Shown here: positions 1-6,004 of the stretch, in pieces | Numbering within the stretch: the first letter of the stretch is position 1 | Layout: each line of letters starts with the position of its first letter | Source of the DNA: Allobaculum sp. | GTDB taxonomy: Bacteria; Bacillota_I; Bacilli_A; Erysipelotrichales; Erysipelotrichaceae | Direction of reading: 5' to 3' | Assembly: GCA_014803815.1 (NCBI GenBank) | Contig: JAAVAY010000112.1 | Span: 1-6,651, forward strand | DNA: 6,651 bases | Notes under the pieces: model-generated | What the model was told of the DNA's origin: nothing | Database searches by the model: none | The model's input: the letters and a program-made list of their open reading frames with translations, nothing else | Made by a program: the position numbers and the translations under genes

Positions 1-1359
1 ATTCCCGCCGACAAAGCGTGTTTGATGATCACAGGATCTAACATGGGCGGAAAAACCGTTACCTTAAAAACGATTGGCCTATTTCTCTTATTGGCCCACA
101 GTGGCTTTCCGGTTTCAGCCCATAGCGCTATGTTGCCGCTCTATTCCCAGTTTTTCTTCGATATTGGCGATGAACAATCCATTGAACAAAATTTATCGAC
201 CTTTTCTGCCCACGCCCAAAAGCTTGGTCGCATTACCAATTTAGCCAATCAAGATACGTTTGTCTTGTTGGATGAAATTGGCAATGGAACTGATCCTTTG
301 GAAGGAGCTAGCTTAGCCCAAGCGGTCTTGGAAGATCTCATGGAAAAAGGGGCCACCGTATTAACCTCTACCCACTACAATCAAGTCAAATCCTTTGGAA
401 AAACCGATCCCAAAGTGTTAGTGGGCAGTGTGGAATTTGACCTAGATACCCTTAAGCCGACCTATCGCTTTTTAGAAGGAGTGAGTGGGGCGAGTTGTGC
501 CTTTCACATTGCTCGTCAATTCGGTCTCTCCCAAGAGATCATGGCTCGGGCGAGTCAGATTAAAGAGGACAGCGAGTCCGAAAATGCACGCCAGCTTGAA
601 GCCTTAGAACACCAACAAGCCGAAGTCCAAAAACAAAAAGATCGCTTTGATCAACTCATCGCCAATGCGCACGAACTGCAACGCAAAGCCCAACAAGATC
701 AAACCAAATGGGCCGAACAAAAACAACGCTTGGATACTGAATACGCCCGTGAACTCGAGGATATGTTGTATGAGAAAAAAGAGGAAGCCAAACAAATCAT
801 TCGCGATTTGAAAAAGTCGACCCATAAAGCTTCTCATGAACAAATCGATCAAATGGCTAAGTTGGACGAGTTGTATGAAGGTCAAGAAGGCCAAACTACC
901 CCTTCTCCTGAACAAACGTTAAAAGTGGGCGATTACGTCCGTATTGCCGCTTTAAATAACCATGGCGAAATTCAATCGTTGCGTAAAGACAAGGCCATTG
1001 TGATTGTTAATGGGCGCCGCGTCACGGTTGAGTTGGAGCAGCTGACCCCTATGTCCAAACCCCAAGCGCCCAAATCTCCACGTCGCACCAATCGTCCTGA
1101 GCGTTCTTTTAAAGCTTTTCCTATGGAGCTAAACATCATTGGAATGCATGTCGAGGAAGGCATTGAAGCCTTGGATCATTACTTGGATCAAGCTGTCTAT
1201 CATCGCGTCAAAAATGTGCGCATCATTCATGGTATGGGAACTGGCGCTTTACGCAATGCGGTTTGGGAGGATTTGCGTAAACATCCTCAAGTCAAAGGCA
1301 TCACCTCAGGAGGCCCTAGTGATGGTGGACTTGGAGCCACACTCGTGGAACTCAAATAA
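1..1359 (+). CDS. mutS2: MutS2 ATPase with Smr domain (5' end outside window)
   Basis: The reading frame is open from base 1, so the 452 visible residues are the C-terminal part; family members are about 780 residues, so roughly 330 are missing. MutS2 is a cytoplasmic MutS paralogue, reported in different bacteria to restrain recombination and to split collided ribosomes. The ABC-type ATPase is seen as Walker A GSNMGGKT (visible residues 12-19), signature NLSTFSAH (64-71), Walker B LLDE (Asp91, Glu92) and the H-loop His125. A charged coiled-coil-like stretch (about 190-275) is followed by a KOW-like beta segment (about 300-345) and a C-terminal Smr domain (about 375-452) with HGMGTGALR (410-418). 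The usual LDLR motif at the Smr start reads LNII (377-380), a notable change. The acetyltransferase gene starts 17 nt after the stop, so the two are probably cotranscribed. Identification is firm. Confidence 0.97.
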   Translation: MPADKACLMITGSNMGGKTVTLKTIGLFLLLAHSGFPVSAHSAMLPLYSQFFFDIGDEQSIEQNLSTFSAHAQKLGRITNLANQDTFVLLDEIGNGTDPLEGASLAQAVLEDLMEKGATVLTSTHYNQVKSFGKTDPKVLVGSVEFDLDTLKPTYRFLEGVSGASCAFHIARQFGLSQEIMARASQIKEDSESENARQLEALEHQQAEVQKQKDRFDQLIANAHELQRKAQQDQTKWAEQKQRLDTEYARELEDMLYEKKEEAKQIIRDLKKSTHKASHEQIDQMAKLDELYEGQEGQTTPSPEQTLKVGDYVRIAALNNHGEIQSLRKDKAIVIVNGRRVTVELEQLTPMSKPQAPKSPRRTNRPERSFKAFPMELNIIGMHVEEGIEALDHYLDQAVYHRVKNVRIIHGMGTGALRNAVWEDLRKHPQVKGITSGGPSDGGLGATLVELK

Positions 1360-1376
1360 AAAAAGAGGAAATCCGT

Positions 1377-2003
1377 ATGACGCAAAAGATCACCCGCATC
1401 GATGAAACCTATCCCCTCGATCCCCTTTTTATGGTCGCACCAGCTTCAGAGCTTCAAACTTTAAAGCAAGAGCTAAACCTTTTGCCGGCCGGCTATGCCT
1501 GGATTGAACCCCAAGAAATTCTTTCCTTTCGCCACCAGTGGGCCGCGCTTTTAGTGGAACTTGGCTTTGTGACGAGTGAAGACAAGGCACTTTCCATTTT
1601 TGATGCGATGTATCAAAAAGATTCAGCGTATTTTATCCACCATCTCTATGCCATCAAATCTTTAAAGGACAACCACTTGGCTTGTAGCGTCGGGCTTTGG
1701 TATGGCAGTGCCTTTTTAAACCATAAGCGTATTCATTGGATGATGACTTCGCCGCAGGATCAACACCAAGGCTTAGCTAGAGCCGCTTTGAAAAAAGCGA
1801 TGAATTCTTTGGCCCAAGAAGAGCCCAATCAAGATCTCTATCTTTCCACCCAAGCTGCTTCTTGGCCTGCCATTGTATTATATGAATCCCTAGGTTTTCA
1901 GCCCTACTTAGACACGTGTTCTAAAGTCAGCGCTAGCGAAAATCAGGCTCGCTGGAGAACAGCCAAAGAATTAGTTCTGACTCGTCAAGGAATCGTCATT
2001 TAA
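1377..2003 (+). CDS. GNAT family N-acetyltransferase
   Basis: This 208-residue protein looks like a GNAT acetyltransferase, which transfers an acetyl group from acetyl-CoA to an amine; the substrate cannot be told from sequence. The C-terminal half carries the fold signature: a beta strand near HKRIHWMMTSP (116-126), the acetyl-CoA pyrophosphate loop QHQGLA (129-134, matching Q-x-x-G-x-A), the following helix, and the family-typical LYESLGF (168-174). The first 100 or so residues are less typical and match nothing I recognise. The ATG has an AGAGGAA ribosome binding site at 1364-1370 with good spacing. It follows mutS2 by 17 nt and ends just before a terminator, so it is the last gene of that operon. 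No membrane segment or signal peptide is visible. Family assignment is good; function is unknown. Confidence 0.85.
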   Translation: MTQKITRIDETYPLDPLFMVAPASELQTLKQELNLLPAGYAWIEPQEILSFRHQWAALLVELGFVTSEDKALSIFDAMYQKDSAYFIHHLYAIKSLKDNHLACSVGLWYGSAFLNHKRIHWMMTSPQDQHQGLARAALKKAMNSLAQEEPNQDLYLSTQAASWPAIVLYESLGFQPYLDTCSKVSASENQARWRTAKELVLTRQGIVI

Positions 2004-2016
2004 CCTGCCCATTTCA

Positions 2017-2063
2017 AAAGCCAGAATCTTTTTTCCTTCTAGAGATTCTGGCTTTCTCTTTTT
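2017..2063 (+). terminator. Intrinsic terminator of the mutS2-GNAT operon
   Basis: A perfect 13-bp inverted repeat (2017-2029 AAAGCCAGAATCT, 2043-2055 AGATTCTGGCTTT) with a 13-nt loop is followed by a T-rich tail to 2063. It lies 13 nt after the GNAT stop codon. The A residues on the left side could let it work in both directions and also stop the convergent minus-strand transcript of the tfoX-like gene. Confidence 0.87.
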
Positions 2064-2183
2064 CCACTCTTCTTTCGAGCCTCTCAAAGTTGAATTCGTT
2101 GCCACCTCAGCATGGATACAATGTAATGATAGATTCTCCATTTAGGATAATAAAATCCTTCTTTTCCTGTTGGTGTAGCAGTA

Positions 2184-2501
2184 TCAATGGCTCTTTTTCT
2201 TCGTAGCGGGTAGCTCCTTATACATCGCCCTAAGCAGATCACAGAGAAACTTCTTGTTCTCTACATCGTCCACAAGTACCATTTCTTTCGCCCTAGTATA
2301 GGGAAGTTCCATTCTCGCGCTTGGCATTCTTGTCAGTGCAGATATTGTGGATTTTACAAGGAACCGGTCGTCGTAAATGCCACCAACAACCTTACCTCGA
2401 TAGTAGAGGATATATTCCCCCATCATCGCCCGATAGGAGATATCCTCTAGTTCAGAGAATTGCTCTAAAATAAAATCTAAATACCCTTTACTCGATGCCA
2501 T
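2184..2501 (-). CDS. TfoX N-terminal domain protein (stand-alone)
   Basis: A 105-residue protein that matches the TfoX-N family over its whole length: the start MASS, then YLDFILEQFSEL (7-18), SYRAMMGEYILYYRGK (22-37), GGIYDDRFLVK (40-50), ELPY (65-68), KEMVLVDDV (72-80), and a lysine-rich tail. In gammaproteobacteria TfoX/Sxy is a competence regulator, but these single-domain Firmicutes forms have no established role, so I do not infer competence. No DNA-binding motif or membrane segment is obvious. The start is supported by a perfect GGAGGT (2505-2510). The gene stands alone between terminators and has its own promoter candidate. Four of seven arginines use AGA or AGG, whereas mutS2 and degV use none and uvrC almost none, suggesting acquisition from elsewhere. 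Family call is firm; function is open. Confidence 0.88.
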   Translation of the reverse strand: MASSKGYLDFILEQFSELEDISYRAMMGEYILYYRGKVVGGIYDDRFLVKSTISALTRMPSARMELPYTRAKEMVLVDDVENKKFLCDLLRAMYKELPATKKKSH

Positions 2502-2504
2502 ACT

Positions 2505-2510
2505 ACCTCC
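2505..2510 (-). promoter_or_regulatory. Strong ribosome binding site of the tfoX-like gene
   Basis: On the minus strand the sequence reads GGAGGT-AGT-ATG. This is the only exact GGAGGT before a gene start in the window and fixes the start at 2501, which agrees with the family-typical MASS N-terminus. The 3-nt spacing is short but common with such strong sites. Confidence 0.75.
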
Positions 2511-2606
2511 ATTAGAAAAGAGATCTTTCCTTCTTATCTTTTTTAAAGCGAATTTTCCAGAACTCTAGGGCTATATCCTTCATCTGTAGATAGGGAAGAT
2601 CATATC

Positions 2607-2634
2607 CTTATAAAAGTCCGCCTTGCTTTCTCAA
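2607..2634 (-). promoter_or_regulatory. Candidate sigma-A promoter of the tfoX-like gene
   Basis: On the minus strand, TTGAGA (2629-2634) and TATAAG (2607-2612) are separated by 16 nt; each matches the housekeeping consensus at 5 of 6 positions. Transcription would start near 2600, leaving a leader of about 100 nt before the ATG. It lies after the degV terminator, consistent with an independent unit. The match is by eye only. Confidence 0.45.
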
Positions 2635-2720
2635 GCTAAATACATCTTAACTTCATGGCTTTTGATTCGCTATACTTGGGAGCGCTTTAGTCCTAACTCG
2701 ATGTGGAGGATGCTCCATAC

Positions 2721-2755
2721 AAAAAAAGGAAAGAACAATTTACTGTCCTTTCCTT
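2721..2755 (-). terminator. Intrinsic terminator of degV
   Basis: Read on the minus strand, AAGGAAAG (2748-2755) pairs with CTTTCCTT (2726-2733). The stem continues past one A-C mismatch by 3 more pairs around a 6-nt loop. It is followed by five further T residues (2721-2725), making a seven-T run with the last two stem bases. It begins 7 nt after the degV stop codon. Confidence 0.82.
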
Positions 2756-2761
2756 AAATTT

Positions 2762-3607
2762 CTACTTATTTTGAGCAAAGAATGCCAAGGCAATCGCGCC
2801 AGGGCCAGCATGGGTTCCAATGGTTGGACCAACCAATTGATAATTGGCTTCATCTTTGTATTGGTCAGAGAGAAGGTTGGAATCCGCCACATATTTTTTC
2901 AAAAGATCATCGTTCAGACCGGTATATCCCAAAGTAGAAGGATAATCAAAAGCGATACCACCTGATTTTTCGATCATTTCATTCAACAAATTGTTGGCCT
3001 TTTTGGAGCCACGAGCTTTACCAAGCATTTTGACTTCGCCATCTTCTACTGCGATAACTGGACGAATAGACAACAAGTTTCCAATGGCTGCTGCTGCTGC
3101 CGAAATACGTCCACCTTTTTTGAGGTATTCTAAAGTATCCAGTAAAGCGACCAGACGAACGCGCTCTTTTTCTTCTTCAAGAATCTTCGCAATTTCGGCT
3201 GCGCTTAATCCTTGATCCGACAGTTCAAGAGCACGACGAACTAAAATTTGAAGTCCAAGGCATACTGTCATGGAGTCGATCAAATAAACATTTTCGAGAT
3301 CCGCAATACCGAGTTTAGCCGATTGATACGTACCCGAAAGTTTCGAGGATAGGGTGATGAGAAGAACTTCATCTCCGTTTTTTTGCGCTTCTACAACCGC
3401 TTCTTCAAAAGCTACTGGAGAAGCAGCACTCGTTTGAGGAAGGGTATCTTCTTCAATTAAGCGGTTATAAAATTCTTCGCGAGAAAGATTCACACCATCT
3501 TGGTATTCATCGTTTCCAAAACGAACATTTAGAGGGACCACATGCAAAGAAGGATGGAAGGAATTTTCCAGTTCCGAAGAGGAGTCAGTAACGATTTGTA
3601 CACTCAT
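2762..3607 (-). CDS. degV: DegV family fatty-acid-binding protein (FakB-like)
   Basis: A 281-residue cytoplasmic protein of the DegV family. Studied members (FakB) hold a fatty acid while the kinase FakA phosphorylates it, feeding exogenous fatty acids into phospholipid synthesis; no fakA gene is in this window. Family motifs are all present: TDSSSEL (7-13), the TSAASP loop (59-64), SSKLSGTYQSA (87-97), LDTLEYLKKGGRIS (156-169), GNLLSIRP (176-183) and GPTIGTHAGPG (260-270). Thr59, Ser91 and His266 sit where FakB proteins contact the lipid carboxylate, by memory of the family. I chose the ATG at 3607 because it has AAAAGG 5 nt upstream and gives the usual N-terminus MSVQIVTDS; the upstream GTG at 3628 lacks a ribosome binding site. 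It is divergent from uvrC and has its own terminator. The lipid bound cannot be predicted. Confidence 0.94.
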   Translation of the reverse strand: MSVQIVTDSSSELENSFHPSLHVVPLNVRFGNDEYQDGVNLSREEFYNRLIEEDTLPQTSAASPVAFEEAVVEAQKNGDEVLLITLSSKLSGTYQSAKLGIADLENVYLIDSMTVCLGLQILVRRALELSDQGLSAAEIAKILEEEKERVRLVALLDTLEYLKKGGRISAAAAAIGNLLSIRPVIAVEDGEVKMLGKARGSKKANNLLNEMIEKSGGIAFDYPSTLGYTGLNDDLLKKYVADSNLLSDQYKDEANYQLVGPTIGTHAGPGAIALAFFAQNK

Positions 3608-3612
3608 AGTTG

Positions 3613-3618
3613 CCTTTT
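3613..3618 (-). promoter_or_regulatory. Ribosome binding site deciding the degV start
   Basis: On the minus strand AAAAGG-CAACT-ATG places a modest Shine-Dalgarno sequence 5 nt before the ATG at 3607. The alternative GTG at 3628 is preceded only by a run of A residues, so the shorter 281-residue form is preferred. Confidence 0.6.
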
Positions 3619-3676
3619 GCTTATCCACTTTTTTTAGATAAGCTTTCCTTTCTTTTTGGTTTAAGCCAAGAGAAAG

Positions 3677-3706
3677 ATTTTAAAATGACTTCCACGCGGT
3701 TATCAT
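3677..3706 (-). promoter_or_regulatory. Weak promoter candidate for degV
   Basis: On the minus strand ATGATA (3701-3706, 4 of 6 match to TTGACA) and TAAAAT (3677-3682, 5 of 6 match to TATAAT) are 18 nt apart, about 70 nt upstream of the degV ATG. The match is weak and the region is AT-rich, so chance is a real alternative. Confidence 0.25.
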
Positions 3707-3732
3707 TTCATCTCTAGGTTTTCGTCTTTAAA

Positions 3733-3810
3733 TTGAGCGTCCTTTGGGTTTCATCTTTCTTGGTCAACGTCTTCCATACTCCAAGAAATCCAAAGCATAA
3801 AGACGCTCAA
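3733..3810. other. Long imperfect hairpin in the degV-uvrC spacer
   Basis: Three nested helices share one axis: 3733-3741 TTGAGCGTC with 3802-3810 GACGCTCAA (9 bp), 3742-3747 CTTTGG with 3790-3795 CCAAAG (6 bp), and 3756-3763 TTTCTTGG with 3781-3788 CCAAGAAA (8 bp), closing a 17-nt loop. A 6-nt bulge and an 8/1-nt internal loop separate them. Neither strand has a strong T run directly after it, so it is not a typical terminator. It could be a leader structure of uvrC, a small RNA or a protein-binding site. The pairing is directly seen; the role is unknown. Confidence 0.5.
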
Positions 3811-4013
3811 CCCTTTTCAAATCATCGCAAAATAGAGTTAAAAACCATACAATTGTGCCCGAAAAGTAAATTTTTTGATTTCTTCTTGAAAGCCACAAAA
3901 GATAAAGAAAAAGATGGGTATAAAGAAGAGAAAGTCTTAGATCGAGATAGAAAAGATCATTAAAAAAAGTTGATTTCAATCTAGAAGCGAAAGAGAAGAA
4001 AATGGAAGTATAA

Positions 4014-4020
4014 AAGGAGA
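4014..4020 (+). promoter_or_regulatory. Ribosome binding site of uvrC
   Basis: AAGGAGA is followed 5 nt later by the ATG at 4026. Another ATG at 4021 lies in a different frame and is too close to be used, so this site settles the start. Confidence 0.8.
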
Positions 4021-4025
4021 ATGCC

Positions 4026-5816
4026 ATGCCACTCACTAAAGAGATTGAAGATAAATTGGCTTTGTTACCAGATGGACCGGGGTGTTATTTGATGAAAGAT
4101 GGCGAGGGTAACATCTTATATGTCGGCAAAGCCAAAGTGTTGAAAAATCGTGTTCGCTCTTACTTTCATGGTGAACACAATCACAAGACCACAAAATTGG
4201 TCGAAAACATTCAGGATTTCGAGTTTATTCGGACATGGACCGAAAAAGATGCACTGTTATTGGAAATCAATTTGATTAAAAAGCATCATCCTCCCTTTAA
4301 CATCGTCTTCATGGACGACAAGATGTATCCCTACATTGAAGTCACAAAAGGACCAGAGTTTGCGGTACGCATTATTCGCAAAGCCTCGAATAAAGACAGC
4401 GATATCTTTGGACCCTATCCGCTTTCCACCTATGCCTATGATGCGGTGAAGCTACTCAATCAGCTTTTTCCCAGTCGAAAATGCCGTACGCCTAAAAAAG
4501 CGCCCTGTCTGTATTACCATATGCATCAATGCCGCGGATTTTGTTTTCAACCCATTGATGAAAAAGCGGCTTTAGAGGATCGCGAAAAAATCATTCGCTT
4601 TTTAAAGGGATCAAGAGGGGAAATCAAAGCTGAACTTGAGGCCAAGATGCAAGAAGCCAGCGAAAAAATGGAATTTGAACGCGCAGGCGAAATTCTCCAG
4701 CAAATCAAGGCCATTGAACACATCCAACAAAAACAAGCCATCGACTTTGATCCTCATCAATCATTCGATGCGTTTGGTTGGTTTGCGGATAAAGGTTACA
4801 TCTCTATTCAAGGTCTCTTTGTGCGAGAAGGAAAACTCCTAGAACGTAACATGTCTATTAGCCCTCTATACGACGATCCCCAAGAAGTTTTTTTGTCGTA
4901 TTTGGTACAATACTACAAAGATTCTTACCATAATGATAAATTACCAAAGACTATTTATGTTCCCGAAGGAACTGACAGTGCTCTTTTAAAAGAGACTTTT
5001 TCCACAAAATTTGTGACCCCAAAACAAGGAGAACGTCTCAAGCTTTTAAAACTAGCTCAAGAAAATGCGAAAGAAGCGCATCATCAAAAATTTCAACTGA
5101 CCTATCGGCGCGATCAAGATTTACAAGCGGCTAACGAGCATTTATCCAACCTCTTTCATAAACCCATTCATACCATCGAACTCATCGACAATTCGCATTT
5201 AGCAGGCACTAACAATGTCTCTGCTCTAGTGAGCTTTAAAGATGGCAAACCTTTCAAGGCGGGCTATCGCCACTATAAGCTTTCTCAATATCGTTCCGAT
5301 ACCGATACCATGAAAGAAGTCTTATTTTCTCGTTATGGAAAAACTTCGAAAACAGCGCACCCTCTTCCCGATTTATTTATCGTGGATGGAGGGATTCCTC
5401 AAGTCAAAGCAGCTCTAGAAGTACGAGATGCCTTAGGCATTCCTCTTTCTATTGCTGGCTTAGTAAAAGATGATCACCATACTACCCGTGCTTTCATTAA
5501 CGAGAACCTAGAAGAAGTCCCCCTAGAAAAAACAGATCCTTTGTTTTTTCTTTTAACGCGTATGCAAGATGAAGTTCATCGCTTTGCGATTACGTATCAT
5601 CAAAAATTGCGTACCCAAGGCATGACAAAATCTGTACTCGATGATATTCCAGGTCTTGGACCAGCGCGTAAAGCCAAGCTGCGCAAAGCTTATCCTTCTT
5701 TAAAAAAGATGAAAGAAGCGAGCTTAGAAGAGCTGTCGGCTTTGATTCCTTTAAAAATAGCGGCTTTAGTCTATGAACGACTGCAAGAACAAGGACTTAA
5801 ATCAAAAACCAAGTAA
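4026..5816 (+). CDS. uvrC: UvrABC excinuclease subunit C
   Basis: UvrC makes both incisions around a DNA lesion in nucleotide excision repair, after UvrA and UvrB have marked it. At 596 residues it is full length. The N-terminal GIY-YIG nuclease (about 15-95), which makes the 3' cut, shows GCY (19-21), YVG (32-34), the NRVRSYF segment (41-47) and Glu80. Cys153, Cys161, Cys169 and Cys173 match the cysteine set reported to hold an iron-sulphur cluster. A UVR motif that contacts UvrB lies at about 199-234. The RNase H-like domain, responsible for the 5' cut, has Asp388 (IDNS), Asp454 (IVDGG), Asp482 (VKDD) and His518 (EVHRF). A helix-hairpin-helix region (about 536-590, IPGLGPARKAKLRKAYPS) ends the protein. 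It is divergent from degV and probably transcribed alone. Identification is firm. Confidence 0.98.
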   Translation: MPLTKEIEDKLALLPDGPGCYLMKDGEGNILYVGKAKVLKNRVRSYFHGEHNHKTTKLVENIQDFEFIRTWTEKDALLLEINLIKKHHPPFNIVFMDDKMYPYIEVTKGPEFAVRIIRKASNKDSDIFGPYPLSTYAYDAVKLLNQLFPSRKCRTPKKAPCLYYHMHQCRGFCFQPIDEKAALEDREKIIRFLKGSRGEIKAELEAKMQEASEKMEFERAGEILQQIKAIEHIQQKQAIDFDPHQSFDAFGWFADKGYISIQGLFVREGKLLERNMSISPLYDDPQEVFLSYLVQYYKDSYHNDKLPKTIYVPEGTDSALLKETFSTKFVTPKQGERLKLLKLAQENAKEAHHQKFQLTYRRDQDLQAANEHLSNLFHKPIHTIELIDNSHLAGTNNVSALVSFKDGKPFKAGYRHYKLSQYRSDTDTMKEVLFSRYGKTSKTAHPLPDLFIVDGGIPQVKAALEVRDALGIPLSIAGLVKDDHHTTRAFINENLEEVPLEKTDPLFFLLTRMQDEVHRFAITYHQKLRTQGMTKSVLDDIPGLGPARKAKLRKAYPSLKKMKEASLEELSALIPLKIAALVYERLQEQGLKSKTK

Positions 5817-5896
5817 ACCTCTAAAAAAAGAGAAAGTCACAAGACTCTTGGCCCATGATTTCGGCTTTTCAGACTGGCATATCTTTAATATTGATT

Positions 5897-5925
5897 ATGG
5901 AAAGGAGGAGTGAAGAATTTTCCAT
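5897..5925 (+). other. Hairpin displaying an orphan Shine-Dalgarno sequence
   Basis: ATGGAAA (5897-5903) pairs with TTTCCAT (5919-5925), leaving a loop that carries GGAGGAG (5904-5910). No start codon lies at normal spacing after it; the next ATG (5924) opens a two-codon frame. A 15-codon frame from GTG 5910 is too close to the site. It may be a relic of a lost gene start or a leader element. Confidence 0.35.
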
Positions 5926-5942
5926 GCTTTAAGTTTAAAGAT

Positions 5943-5977
5943 CAAAAACGGCCATAAAAGAGCGTTTTTGTCCTTTT
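5943..5977 (+). terminator. Possible terminator after uvrC
   Basis: CAAAAACG (5943-5950) pairs with CGTTTTTG (5963-5970), 8 bp around a 12-nt loop, followed by TCCTTTT. The A-tract/T-tract form is typical of intrinsic terminators that work both ways, but the GC core is weak and it lies 126 nt after the uvrC stop and only 27 nt before the next gene. Confidence 0.45.
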
Positions 5978-6004
5978 AATGGAAAACGCAATTCACTAGA
6001 TCTT

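Larger units (their letters stand above)
3608..4025. other. Divergent degV-uvrC intergenic region
   Basis: These 418 nt carry no convincing gene. The left part (to about 3720) would hold the degV leader and promoter. The centre (3723-3810) forms a long imperfect hairpin. The right part (about 3880-4025) is strongly purine-rich on the plus strand and would be the uvrC leader, ending in the AAGGAGA ribosome binding site at 4014-4020. I found no good sigma-A promoter for uvrC by eye. The open frames crossing the region start poorly and have low-complexity composition, so I treat them as chance. Confidence 0.6.

Noticed and set aside
604..915. 103-codon frame antisense to mutS2
   Set aside because: It mirrors the coiled-coil coding region, whose Gln/Lys/Glu codons read as Leu/Phe on the other strand.
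2097..2108. Minus-strand GAGGTGGCAACG resembling the T-box antiterminator motif
   Set aside because: The consensus continues with CCGCG, which is missing. No specifier stem is apparent, and no tRNA synthetase or amino acid gene follows in that direction.
2702..2719. Short hairpin TGGAG-GATG-CTCCA beside the degV terminator
   Set aside because: Only about five pairs and no T tract; the adjacent stem explains termination better.
3608..3628. Seven-residue N-terminal extension of DegV from GTG 3628
   Set aside because: No ribosome binding site at that GTG, and the family start motif fits the ATG at 3607.
3733..3963. 76-codon plus-strand frame in the degV-uvrC spacer
   Set aside because: TTG start without a ribosome binding site, lysine-rich low-complexity tail, and it runs through the hairpin region.
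3764..4036. 90-codon minus-strand frame with hydrophobic residues upstream of and overlapping the uvrC start
   Set aside because: Its composition (many Phe, Leu, Ser, Tyr) is what the complement of a purine-rich leader gives. It overlaps the real uvrC start and resembles no family.
5910..5957. 15-codon frame from GTG 5910 after the GGAGGAG sequence
   Set aside because: The start codon overlaps the ribosome binding site, so spacing is unworkable, and the peptide has no recognisable features.
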